The notes: generated by a model not told the origin, from the sequence alone. A stretch of 13,465 nucleotides of DNA from SLAN01 sp046545955 (GCA_046545955.1 JBKGYS010000068.1:1-13465); one strand, 5' to 3'. Numbered from the stretch's first letter, positions 1-7,367 are shown. Made by a program: numbers and translations.

Positions 1-194
1 CTACTATGCGGCTTGTTAGACACCGCTTTACACCAGGGTGGTGGACAGTAATCAATAATAGCGGCGATTCCAAGCTCATCGATACTGTGACCTGGCATAC
101 GCTACACTTATCGATCATAACGAATGCGGGTATTATAGGGCGCGGATACGAAACCTGCGGTTTTCGTGCCGTATAGCGCGATTCCCGCGGTGGC
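1..194. other. Left-edge intergenic region, no supported gene
   Basis: This stretch lies beyond the stop codon of the APC permease. A plus-strand frame is open from ATG 6 to a stop at 174-176 (56 codons), and a minus-strand frame is open from ATG 118 to the window edge. Neither has a visible ribosome binding site, and the plus-strand frame uses AGA, CTA, TTA and ATA codons that are scarce in the neighbouring genes. A perfect TATAAT hexamer sits on the minus strand at 137-132 but has no convincing -35 partner. GTTAGAC at 15-21 resembles an integron core site (see findings). I see nothing else identifiable. Confidence 0.5.
148..167. other. Imperfect stem-loop downstream of the permease gene
   Basis: ACGAAACC at 148-155 can pair with GGTTTTCGT at 159-167, with one bulged base and a 3-nt loop. 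It lies about 27 bases past the permease stop. There is no T-tract on either strand, so it is not a standard intrinsic terminator. It could be an mRNA 3'-end processing stem or chance. Confidence 0.25.
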
Positions 195-1535
195 CTACCG
201 GCGATACGGGGCACGAACGAAGTGCCAGATCAGTCCAACAGCGACCAATCCAAGGCCGCTCATCCACACGAGCGGTTCGACGAAGAATGCGGGTGCGAGG
301 CAGCCGACAAGCCCGAGGGCGGGGACCCAATTCGGGACGATTCTCCGTTGCTCGGGAATTCGCAGCGCAGCGAGGTTGGTAATCGCGTAGTAGATCAACA
401 CGGTAAAGGCGCTGAACGACCAGGTCGTGCGTACGTCGCCGAGAAGGGCAAGTGCCGCAACCGTGAAACCTACGAGCCATACCGCAAAGATCGGAGTGCG
501 ACCTTGACGGTCGAGCCGGTTAAATAGCGCTGGAAGGTCCCCGCGACGCCCCATAGCGAGCACCACCCGAGAGAGGCCGAGAATAAGATTCAGAAGTACA
601 CCCGCCATGGCGGTGATCGCGCCGAGCGATACTACGATGAGCCCCGGTCTGCCGACGATCGCTGCGGCGCGCGCGGCGAGGGGTGCTACAGCTTCGTCTG
701 AGACCTGAAGTCCGCCTTCGACCGGTGGCACCGCGGCGAAGCCGGTAAATGCGATCAGCGCGTACAGGACCACGGTGACCGAAAGCGTTACTACGACCGC
801 GCGAGGAATGGTTCGGCCCGGATCGCGCACCTCTTCGCCGAGTGTGGCAATACGGCCGTATCCGGTGAAGGCGACAAACACGAGGGCGGTCGCGTGCAGG
901 AGTGCGGGAAGTCCTTCAGACGGCATGAAACGCGTGAAGGCCTCGGGAGCGTATCGAACCGCCGGGCCGAACGACACCGCAACGAAAAACACGAGGGTTG
1001 CGACTGTTACGGCGACGATCGCGGCGTTGGCCCGATTGGATCGCCGTACTCCAAAGGAGACAAGCGCCGTGAGAACAGCGATCAGCACAATAGCGGTGAA
1101 GACCGTGAGTCGGGTCGACGCCGGCGCTCGGTAATCGCCAAGCTCCAGTCCAACCCTCGAACCGACCGCGCTCCACAGGTATCCGGCAAAACCGAGCGCT
1201 GCCGTGGCCGCCGACGCACTCTTAGCGACGAGAAACATCCATCCGGCGGTAAAGCCTACCGCAGGGCTCACGAACGTGTAGCCGTATTCGTAGGCGCCGC
1301 CTGAAACCGGATGCGCGGCTGCGAGCGCGGCGCTTGAAAATCCGTTCAAGCTCGCCATAATCCCGGCCAAAAGCACAGCCGGCAGAATGGCCGGTCCCGA
1401 AATCTCCGCGGCGAGCGCTATACTCACGAACACACCGGTTCCGAGAATCGACCCGAGGCCGATAACTACCGCACCGGGAAGCCCTATGTCGCGTGTCAGT
1501 GTCTGCATGTACCGATGGTCTTTCCTTCCGGTCAT
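195..1535 (-). CDS. APC-superfamily amino acid permease
   Basis: This is a 446-residue integral membrane protein, probably an amino acid transporter of the APC (amino acid-polyamine-organocation) superfamily with about 12 membrane segments. Family features visible are the glycine-rich first helix (GLGSILGTGVF, about 27-37), the loop after helix 6 (YGRIATLGEEVRDPGRTIPR, about 226-245, matching the usual E-x-x-(N/D)-P-x-R-x-I-P-R signature) and the helix 8 loop (SRVVLAMGRRGDLP, about 322-335). An open frame runs upstream to 1955, but the permease begins at ATG 1535. That ATG overlaps the upstream stop as TAATG and is preceded by GGGGAG four to five bases away. ATG 1508 is the alternative start. 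The overlap suggests translational coupling to the Gate-domain gene. The substrate cannot be read from sequence; proximity to proline genes makes an amino acid plausible. Confidence 0.88.
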   Translation of the reverse strand: MTGRKDHRYMQTLTRDIGLPGAVVIGLGSILGTGVFVSIALAAEISGPAILPAVLLAGIMASLNGFSSAALAAAHPVSGGAYEYGYTFVSPAVGFTAGWMFLVAKSASAATAALGFAGYLWSAVGSRVGLELGDYRAPASTRLTVFTAIVLIAVLTALVSFGVRRSNRANAAIVAVTVATLVFFVAVSFGPAVRYAPEAFTRFMPSEGLPALLHATALVFVAFTGYGRIATLGEEVRDPGRTIPRAVVVTLSVTVVLYALIAFTGFAAVPPVEGGLQVSDEAVAPLAARAAAIVGRPGLIVVSLGAITAMAGVLLNLILGLSRVVLAMGRRGDLPALFNRLDRQGRTPIFAVWLVGFTVAALALLGDVRTTWSFSAFTVLIYYAITNLAALRIPEQRRIVPNWVPALGLVGCLAPAFFVEPLVWMSGLGLVAVGLIWHFVRAPYRR

Positions 1536-2521
1536 TAAGCTCCCCGCAAGCGCATTTCCCCGCGCCGCAGCCACACCGCCGCCAGCGCCAGGAGAAGCCG
1601 CGGGATACTGATCCACAAAAGCGGGGCTCCGACGGCGACAAATATCATGGTGTCCTCGAGCATGGAGTGCGAGACCGCCACGTGGTGATTGAGCAGGTCG
1701 CCGTCGGCCGGGCGCAGGCGCCCCGTTTGTTCCTCTTCGAGCAGCACCGCCGCCCCGTAACTCAACCCGAGCAGGTTGCATATGAGCCAGAGAAAAGAAG
1801 TCGTGCCGGGCAGGCCGAACACGCGCATAAGCGGGGTGAGCGTCGAGGCGATACGCTCGATAACGCCGTACGCGCGAAGGAAGTGCACGAGCACCATGAG
1901 CGCGGTGAGAATGGCGAGAATCGTAGCTGCAAGGTGCGCCGTCGAGATAAACCACTCGAACACGCCGTCGCCGAACTCGGAAAGCGACGCAGCAGCCCCA
2001 AGCACCGATTCCGCGGCGGCGGGCGGGGAACCATCAGCCTCCAGTCCTCCTCCCTCGGGCATAAGCAGGTTCAGGCTCAAACCGGCGATAAGCGCGGAGG
2101 TAAGGCGCAGAAAAAACATCCGCAGAACGCTGCTTCCGGTGCGTCGAAGGATGGCAAGCTCGACCGGGAAGTTGTGCGCGATCAGGCACATGATCGAAAG
2201 GATGGCGATTTCGCGAACGGGCAGGCCGGCGGTACCGATGATCGCGACGACGGTGTAGGGGTTTGTGATGACCCCGGCTACAAAACCGAGGGCGCCGACG
2301 CCCGAGAGCCCTATACCTTCGAACAGCGGAGTAAGGGCGCCGGAAATGAGAACGAGGATGCCGAGCTCCTGAAGGAGAAATACGCCGAAGGAAACAGGCA
2401 CGAGTATCGACAGCAGCCAGCGCGCCTGTCGCAGCCCTGCGCCTACGCCGCTGTAGAGGATGCTCCTCGGCGCCGGAGTTTCGCGGGAGTTAGCGGTATT
2501 ACCGTGTTCGGGTGTCGGCAT
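1535..2521 (-). CDS. Two-domain Gate (nucleoside-recognition) membrane protein
   Basis: This 328-residue polytopic membrane protein resembles the Gate/nucleoside-recognition domain family, which includes the SpoVM-region SpmA/SpmB proteins and transporter cores. Hydrophobic segments fall into two halves: about 35-150, with the polar signature GVITNPYTVVAIIGTAGLP, and about 195-318, with NHHVAVSHSMLEDT (278-291) and MIFVAVGAP. A hydrophilic, alanine/glycine-rich linker (about 155-185) joins them. The duplication fits an internal pseudo-repeat in which the two Gate halves pack together. The biochemical role of the family is poorly defined, so I make no substrate claim. There is no clear Shine-Dalgarno before ATG 2521, but a TATTAT hexamer lies 9 bases upstream, suggesting a very short leader. 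The stop overlaps the permease start. Confidence 0.75.
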   Translation of the reverse strand: MPTPEHGNTANSRETPAPRSILYSGVGAGLRQARWLLSILVPVSFGVFLLQELGILVLISGALTPLFEGIGLSGVGALGFVAGVITNPYTVVAIIGTAGLPVREIAILSIMCLIAHNFPVELAILRRTGSSVLRMFFLRLTSALIAGLSLNLLMPEGGGLEADGSPPAAAESVLGAAASLSEFGDGVFEWFISTAHLAATILAILTALMVLVHFLRAYGVIERIASTLTPLMRVFGLPGTTSFLWLICNLLGLSYGAAVLLEEEQTGRLRPADGDLLNHHVAVSHSMLEDTMIFVAVGAPLLWISIPRLLLALAAVWLRRGEMRLRGA

Positions 2522-2530
2522 GCGGGTAGC

Positions 2531-2536
2531 ATAATA
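2531..2536 (-). promoter_or_regulatory. Possible -10 element for the Gate/permease pair
   Basis: TATTAT on the minus strand matches the sigma-70 -10 consensus at 5 of 6 positions. A transcript would begin three or four bases before ATG 2521. The -35 region 17 bases upstream (TTTTCC) is poor, so this is tentative. Confidence 0.25.
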
Positions 2537-2555
2537 GAGGAAAGGGTGCGCCGGG

Positions 2556-2576
2556 AAAACCGTACGCCGGGCACGG
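2556..2576 (-). terminator. Weak possible terminator after the REC-PAS kinase
   Basis: On the minus strand CCGT and ACGG can pair around a 9-base loop, followed by TTTT. It lies about 22 bases beyond the kinase stop and upstream of the Gate gene. The short stem and short T-run make it weak at best. Read-through into the transporter genes is likely. Confidence 0.2.
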
Positions 2577-2597
2577 TGCGAGCGTTCGCGCGGAATG

Positions 2598-4058
2598 TCA
2601 TTCGCGCGGACGAGGCAAAAGGATTTCGAATCGGGTGCCGGTCGCCTCGGAGTGGGCGCTCAGCGTCGCTCCGATCTGCTCGGCCTGCGCGGCGACGATC
2701 TGCAGCCCGAGTCCTTTGTCGGTGTTCTCAAACGTGCCGCCGGGCAGTCCCGGACCGTTATCGGAAACCTCGACACGAACCTGTTCGGCGGACGGTCTGT
2801 CGAGCTGAACATACACTTCCGTGGCTTTGTCCTTCTCCGTCGGTGAAGCGTGTTTGAAGGCGTTGGCAATGAGTTCGTTGACCATGAGTCCCAACGGCAG
2901 CACGGTACCCACCGGAAACAGGATCTGTTCATCCGGAATCCGGAAGGAAAGCCGGTTCCCGGACGACGAATACAGCGATTGCGTATCTCCGCAAAGGGTG
3001 CGCAGAAAGCCCGAGATATCGACACTCCGGTATTGCCCGGTTACGTTGAGCGTTTCGTGCACGCGCTGTACTGTTCGTACCTGCGATTCGGAGGCGGACA
3101 GCGCTTGTCGGGCTTCCTCCGACTCGGTGCGGCCGATAGCGAGGTGCAGCATTGAGCTTATCGTACTGAGATTGTTCTTAATTCTGTGCTGAACTTCCCG
3201 AAGTAACTGCTGGTTTTCTTCGAGCAGGGTTTGTACCTGAGTGTGACTTGTATGCAACTGCGTCACATCGTGAATAAGCACGAGCACTGCCGGCCGCTGC
3301 GGGACCTGGAGCGAACGCGCGGTGAGTTCGAGGAAACGGTCATTGACGGCGATCGGCTTGTCGTTTCCGATGCTTCGGTATTCGAAGCCGGCACCGGCTA
3401 AGAAATCCCCCAGTGCCGAATCCGAAACGGCGCCGGAAAGTATCGAGCGAAAATCGGACGATACAAGTGTTGCCTTTTTCATTCCGAGCAGCTGCCCGGC
3501 TCGCTCATTCGCCCGGACAACAATGTGTTCTTCGTTCAGTTCGAGCACTCCGTCGGGGGTCGTCTCGAGAAGCGTTTCAAGGTGCCGTTTCGATTCGAGA
3601 AGCTCGGTGGTTATCTCCCGACGGTAGAGTGGCTCAACGCCAACTACTCTATTCGCGTATTCGTCGGTTTTTCCCGCTTCGAAGTCGGAGATGACCTTGA
3701 GCACGGTCTGCTTCAGCTCGCCGAACCGGGTTTTCGCCAGATACGCGTCTACGCTCGAGATCATAGGCGGAGCGGGATCCTCGGTCGCGACAGCCGAAAG
3801 CATTATCACGAACATCGATTGCGTTCGCGCATCGGAGCGGATAAGACGACACAGCTCATCCCCGTCGATTTCCGGCATTATGCGGTCTACAATCGCGAGA
3901 TCGGGAACCACTTCCCGCATTGAGCGAAGAGCCTGCATTCCAGTGGCTGCGGTGCGAACCTCGTATCCGCGTTCGGACAATACCGCTTCAAGAAACGATA
4001 CGATCGCGGGACTATTATCTACCAGGAGGATTGTTCGTATCGGGTTCGTCGTGTCCAT
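2598..4058 (-). CDS. Hybrid REC-PAS-HisKA_2 sensor histidine kinase
   Basis: This 486-residue protein has no membrane segment and is predicted cytoplasmic. An N-terminal receiver domain (about 8-125) has acidic-pocket D14 (followed by N15 instead of a second acid), phosphoacceptor D58 in AIVDRIMP, S88 and K109. A PAS-like sensor (about 158-270) follows. The kinase core is of the HisKA_2 type: the phosphoacceptor H291 sits in EVQHRIKNN, the hallmark of that class, and the ATPase domain shows NELIANAFKHASP (N399), DNGPGLPGG (433-441) and KGLGLQIV (448-455). Having the receiver ahead of the kinase suggests that phosphorylation from another kinase or Hpt gates activity. The gene follows hpt by 11 bases, so a phosphorelay with that protein is an attractive inference. 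The Shine-Dalgarno before ATG 4058 is weak. Confidence 0.88.
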   Translation of the reverse strand: MDTTNPIRTILLVDNSPAIVSFLEAVLSERGYEVRTAATGMQALRSMREVVPDLAIVDRIMPEIDGDELCRLIRSDARTQSMFVIMLSAVATEDPAPPMISSVDAYLAKTRFGELKQTVLKVISDFEAGKTDEYANRVVGVEPLYRREITTELLESKRHLETLLETTPDGVLELNEEHIVVRANERAGQLLGMKKATLVSSDFRSILSGAVSDSALGDFLAGAGFEYRSIGNDKPIAVNDRFLELTARSLQVPQRPAVLVLIHDVTQLHTSHTQVQTLLEENQQLLREVQHRIKNNLSTISSMLHLAIGRTESEEARQALSASESQVRTVQRVHETLNVTGQYRSVDISGFLRTLCGDTQSLYSSSGNRLSFRIPDEQILFPVGTVLPLGLMVNELIANAFKHASPTEKDKATEVYVQLDRPSAEQVRVEVSDNGPGLPGGTFENTDKGLGLQIVAAQAEQIGATLSAHSEATGTRFEILLPRPRE

Positions 4059-4069
4059 GGTCGCTGATA

Positions 4070-4405
4070 CTACCGAATATCGAGCGTTTTCTCGACCTCT
4101 TGAAACTCGCGGTACAGTCTTTGTGCGGAATCCGCCGGAGGTGGATTTTCGGCTTCAGGAGCGTCAAGGCTGATACGAAGCGCGCGGGCGGCGCGAGCCA
4201 AATCCGTGAGGTCGAGATTTTCCGCTGCTCCTTCAATGTGATGTGCGATGTGGCCGGCGCTGCGCCGATCGGCCGCACTCATCGCCGTGTGGAGCCGTTC
4301 GAGCTGCGAGCGGGTATCGTCGAGGAATAGTCGCACCATGCGCAGGTAGCTCTCGACCGATATTTCGAGTTCCGCCGCTGTCTGCTCGAGTGCCCGGTAA
4401 TCTAT
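4070..4405 (-). CDS. Hpt phosphotransfer protein, probable AUA start
   Basis: This is a small histidine phosphotransfer domain protein of 111 residues if it begins at AUA 4405, or 89 if it begins at ATG 4339. The motif AHHIEGAAENLDL matches the Hpt signature A-H-x-L-K-G. The candidate phospho-histidine is the first H of HHIEG (residue 55 from AUA, 33 from ATG). The usual lysine is glutamate here. The first helix expected in an Hpt bundle (YRALEQTAAELEISVESYL) lies upstream of ATG 4339, and that ATG has no Shine-Dalgarno. No ATG, GTG or TTG occurs further upstream in frame near this point. AUA 4405 overlaps the proB stop (ATAG) and sits 7 bases after AAAGGGG. It probably receives or donates phosphate with the adjacent REC-PAS kinase, or with the upstream regulator/kinase pair. 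Confidence 0.7.
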   Translation of the reverse strand: MDYRALEQTAAELEISVESYLRMVRLFLDDTRSQLERLHTAMSAADRRSAGHIAHHIEGAAENLDLTDLARAARALRISLDAPEAENPPPADSAQRLYREFQEVEKTLDIR

Positions 4406-5229
4406 GGCGATACCCCTTTGTCGTCTTGGTCTCGCGCGGCCGGTTGCGCGCCGTGCTCGTTCGGCTGTGCGTGAAAACTGGTCGCCGGGGCAGTACGGTT
4501 TACGACGTCTCCGAGCTCGTATCTGCCGGAGGCGATAATGGTCGGAATGCCCGCTTCGGTAAGCATGCGGGATGCAATGACCTTGGAGCTCATACCTCCG
4601 AGTCCAAGCGGGCTCCCGTTGGAGCTTGCCATGGCCTCTATTTCAGGGGTCACGCGCTCGACCTCCTCTATAAGCTCGGCCGAATCGTTTGTCTTAGGGT
4701 CGGCGGCGTACAGCCCATCTACATCGGTCAGCAATACCGCGAGATCCACCCCGGCATTCACCCCGACAAGCGCTGCGAGTATATCGTTGTCGGAAAAGCT
4801 CTTTTGATAGTCGAACTCTTCCTTGTCCACCATATCGTTTTCGTTGACGATCGGAATGACGTTGCGCGAAAAATACCGTCCGATAATGTCGGTGATGGTC
4901 GCGCGTTCTCGATCGCTTGCGAAGTTGTGGTGTGTAAGGAGAATCTGAGCGACCGATCGATTCCACTCCCGGAACAGATCCTTGTAATATGTCATCAAAC
5001 GTACCTGACCGATTCCCGATAGAAGTTGCAGCTCGGTTATGTCGCTCGGGCGCTCGCTGACACGCTGCATTTCCATTCCGGCGGCGACGGCGCCGGAACT
5101 TACAATCAGGAAGGTGTGCCCCTGCTCGGCAAGGCTCGCTATTTCCCATACTTTCTGCGCGAGCCAGGGAAAACGCACGCGCGGACCTTCGCTGATGAGC
5201 GAACTCCCGATTTTGACCAGTATTCTCAT
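4402..5229 (-). CDS. proB: Glutamate 5-kinase, short form without PUA domain
   Basis: This enzyme phosphorylates L-glutamate with ATP to gamma-glutamyl phosphate, the first and usually feedback-controlled step of proline synthesis, in the cytoplasm. Its 275 residues form an amino acid kinase fold: K6 in LVKIGSSLI, VSSGAVAAG (43-51), VNENDMV (128-134), FSDNDILAA (145-153), LLTDVDGLYAADP (166-178) and GLGGMSSK (209-216, usually GTGGMxTK). The protein ends after the kinase domain with a short hydrophilic tail, so it lacks the C-terminal PUA domain of the roughly 367-residue Escherichia coli enzyme. Short forms are known in several bacteria. The ATG overlaps the proA stop as ATGA and follows GGGAG by 5 bases. 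Confidence 0.96.
   Translation of the reverse strand: MRILVKIGSSLISEGPRVRFPWLAQKVWEIASLAEQGHTFLIVSSGAVAAGMEMQRVSERPSDITELQLLSGIGQVRLMTYYKDLFREWNRSVAQILLTHHNFASDRERATITDIIGRYFSRNVIPIVNENDMVDKEEFDYQKSFSDNDILAALVGVNAGVDLAVLLTDVDGLYAADPKTNDSAELIEEVERVTPEIEAMASSNGSPLGLGGMSSKVIASRMLTEAGIPTIIASGRYELGDVVNRTAPATSFHAQPNEHGAQPAARDQDDKGVSP
4413..4419 (-). promoter_or_regulatory. Shine-Dalgarno supporting the AUA start of hpt
   Basis: AAAGGGG lies inside the last codons of proB on the minus strand, 7 bases before AUA 4405. This is ideal ribosome-binding spacing for that codon. It is the main reason for preferring AUA over ATG 4339. Confidence 0.45.
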
Positions 5230-6509
5230 GTCAGCTCCCGGTGCGTAAAACCGCGCCGACCCTCGGCGTAGTCGGCGACAATGTGCCCGTTACCCCGAAC
5301 CCGGTACTGCGTCGTGGTAAGGCCCTCGAGCCCGACCGGGCCGCGGGCGTGCACTTTGCCGGTGGAAATGCCGACCTCCGCTCCGAGCCCGTATCGAAAT
5401 CCGTCGGCGAATCGGGTCGACGCGTTCACCAGAACCGAGCTCGAGTCGACCTCCGCTTCGAACCGGTCGGCCGCTTCCTGCTGTTCGGTGACGATCGCGT
5501 CGGTGTGGTGTGATCCGTGCCTGTTTATGTGATCCACCGCTTCGTCGAGCGAATCAACGACTCGCACCGCGAGTACAAGGTCGTTGTATTCGGTGGTCCA
5601 GTCGTGTTCGTCGGCCGGCACGGCATCGATAATTCGTCGCGTCCGCTCGCACCCGCGAAACTCGACCTCGGGCATCGCCGAGACGATCGCCGGAAGCATC
5701 CCGGCGGCGTCCTTGTGTACGAGGAGTGTCTCAATCGCATTGCAGACGGCCGGGTACTGTGTCTTCGCGTCTTTCACCAGCGCGACCGCCATCGGCTGCG
5801 ACGCGTCGCGGTCAACGAACATGTGGCAGATACCGTCCGCGTGTCCGAGCACGGGAATCCGGGTGTTCTGCTGAATCGTGCGCACGAGCTCGCCCGAGCC
5901 GCGGGGTATCATAAGATCGATGTCGGAATCCAGCTCGAGAACCGCCGAGATCTCCTCGCGGGTTTCCACGAGCTGCACGGCCGACGAAACGGCTTCGCCC
6001 GCGCCATTGACCTCGCGAATCGCCTCTACGAACAGCGCGTGCAGGACGCGGTTCGTCTCGCGTGCCTCGCGCCCTCCTTTCAGGATGACCGAGTTTCCGC
6101 TTTTGACCGCAAGCGAGGCGATCTGCACGAGTGCATCCGGACGCGACTCGAATATAACGCCGATCACGCCGATGGGCACTCGAACGCGGGTAAGCTCGAG
6201 TCCTTCATCGAGCTCCCGCCGCAGCTCGCACGCCCCGATCGGATCGGTGAGCGCCGCTACACTGTGAAGGCTCGACGCCATCACTTCGAGTTTTCGCTCG
6301 CTTAAAACAAGACGCTTGTACAACGGTTGCGATAGCCCCTGTTCTTCCGCCCGCTCGGTATCCCTCCGGTTGGCGTCGAGGATCTGTTGCTGCTCCTGCG
6401 CGAGGAGTCTCGCCGTATGTGCGAGAATATCGTTTCTCGTTGATTCCGGGAGTACCGCGAGTCGGTACGCGGCGAGGCGGGCGTCCTTGACTTGTGTCTG
6501 TACGCTCAT
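5226..6509 (-). CDS. proA: Gamma-glutamyl phosphate reductase
   Basis: This enzyme reduces gamma-glutamyl phosphate with NADPH to glutamate semialdehyde, the second step of proline synthesis, and is thought to work in close contact with ProB. The 427-residue protein has the aldehyde dehydrogenase-like fold of the family. PIGVIGVIFESRPDALVQIA (112-131) and ILKGGREA (142-149) belong to the cofactor domain. The catalytic cysteine is C256 in YPAVCNAIETLLV, and HARGPVGLEGLTTTQY (387-402) is the C-terminal family signature. The length matches typical ProA. The start has AAAGGAG 8 bases upstream and overlaps the proC stop as ATGA; the 3' end overlaps proB the same way. Translational coupling of all three pathway enzymes is likely. 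Confidence 0.97.
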   Translation of the reverse strand: MSVQTQVKDARLAAYRLAVLPESTRNDILAHTARLLAQEQQQILDANRRDTERAEEQGLSQPLYKRLVLSERKLEVMASSLHSVAALTDPIGACELRRELDEGLELTRVRVPIGVIGVIFESRPDALVQIASLAVKSGNSVILKGGREARETNRVLHALFVEAIREVNGAGEAVSSAVQLVETREEISAVLELDSDIDLMIPRGSGELVRTIQQNTRIPVLGHADGICHMFVDRDASQPMAVALVKDAKTQYPAVCNAIETLLVHKDAAGMLPAIVSAMPEVEFRGCERTRRIIDAVPADEHDWTTEYNDLVLAVRVVDSLDEAVDHINRHGSHHTDAIVTEQQEAADRFEAEVDSSSVLVNASTRFADGFRYGLGAEVGISTGKVHARGPVGLEGLTTTQYRVRGNGHIVADYAEGRRGFTHRELT

Positions 6510-7357
6510 GATCCGAGCTCCTTTGCCCGCGATACCGTGGAATCCACGGTTTCTCTGATAATGGTTTTTATATTGGACGATTCGAGCACCGCACGACCGG
6601 CGACGGTCGTGCCGTTCGGCGAGCTGACCATATCGACGAGGCCCTGGGGCGACATTCCCGTCTGCTTCAGCAGCTGCGCGGTTCCCCGGAAGGTTGCAAG
6701 CACAAGCTCGTAGGCGGTTTCCCGATCGAGTCCGTGGCCGACGCCGGCCTCGGTAAACGCCTCGATAAGACGCGCAACGAACGCCGGACCGGAACCGGCC
6801 ACGCCGGTTACCGCGTCAAGCTGTTCCTCGGGCACCTCTACAGCGGTTCCCGCCGCCGACAACAGACGCCCTACAAGCGCCGTATCCTCGGCCGTTGCCC
6901 GGCTTCCCCCGGCGTAGCCCGCGGCCATTTCGCCCACAAGCCCCGGCGTGTTCGGCATAACGCGAACCACCCGCGCCCGCGCCAGCGCGGCTTCGATCGA
7001 CGCTATTCGTACACCCGCCGCGATCGATACCACGAGCCCCGTAGTCGAGACAATGTCCGGGTAGACCTTGTCGAGCACCTGAGGTTTCACGGCGAGAAAG
7101 ACCAGATCTGCTTCTGCGGCGACCTGTGCGTTATCCTCGCTCGTGATGCAGCGCGCGCCGGCCGGGTCGCCGCTTTCGCGCTGCGGTAACTCCTCGCCCG
7201 ATGCCTGCCGCATTGCCTCTTCAACCGCCTCCCGGAATCGCTCGCGTTGGTCCGCGCTCACATCCGAGGCAATAAATGTTGCCGCCGGCTCCGAGCTCGC
7301 GATCGCGCCGGCGAGCGCCATCGCCATATTTCCTGCTCCGATAAAGCCTATTCGCAT
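6506..7357 (-). CDS. proC: Pyrroline-5-carboxylate reductase
   Basis: This enzyme reduces 1-pyrroline-5-carboxylate with NAD(P)H to L-proline, the last step of the pathway. The 283-residue protein opens directly with the Rossmann motif IGFIGAGNMA (3-12), so ATG 7357 must be the true start. AVKPQ (89-93), MPNTP (134-138), DAVTGVAGSGPAF (181-193) and MVSSPNGTT (243-251, usually SPGGTT) are family signatures of the cofactor domain and the dimerising catalytic domain. It is slightly longer than the common 265-275 residues because of a loop at about 45-70. No Shine-Dalgarno precedes the ATG, and a TTGACA promoter-like element sits in the 53-bp gap after relQ. The gene may therefore be read both from the operon and from a leaderless transcript. 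Confidence 0.96.
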   Translation of the reverse strand: MRIGFIGAGNMAMALAGAIASSEPAATFIASDVSADQRERFREAVEEAMRQASGEELPQRESGDPAGARCITSEDNAQVAAEADLVFLAVKPQVLDKVYPDIVSTTGLVVSIAAGVRIASIEAALARARVVRVMPNTPGLVGEMAAGYAGGSRATAEDTALVGRLLSAAGTAVEVPEEQLDAVTGVAGSGPAFVARLIEAFTEAGVGHGLDRETAYELVLATFRGTAQLLKQTGMSPQGLVDMVSSPNGTTVAGRAVLESSNIKTIIRETVDSTVSRAKELGS

Positions 7358-7367
7358 GGTGTCTGCG

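Noticed and set aside
1..118. Minus-strand open frame from ATG 118 to the edge, behind a TATAAT hexamer
   Set aside because: Only 39 codons are visible, with no Shine-Dalgarno, no -35 and no recognisable protein features.
6..176. Plus-strand 56-codon open frame at the left edge
   Set aside because: There is no visible ribosome-binding site, the codon use is unlike the neighbours, and no recognisable motif is present. It could be the edge of something else, but it cannot be supported.
1536..1955. N-terminal extension of the permease frame to 1955
   Set aside because: The added residues are Arg/Pro/Ala-rich, lie wholly inside the Gate-domain gene and show no homology. ATG 1535 has a ribosome-binding site and the family N-terminus.
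2585..2609. 9-base direct repeat TTCGCGCGG near the REC-PAS kinase stop
   Set aside because: It is short, GC-rich, and straddles the coding end. Such repeats are expected by chance in this composition.
1493..2857. Long plus-strand open frame (454 codons) opposite the Gate, permease and kinase genes
   Set aside because: It is antisense to three well-supported minus-strand genes and crosses their boundaries. Its composition is highly charged and low in hydrophobic residues, as expected for a shadow frame in high-GC DNA.
5517..6305. Plus-strand 262-codon frame opposite proA
   Set aside because: It lies entirely antisense to a gene with all ProA signatures and has no start signals.
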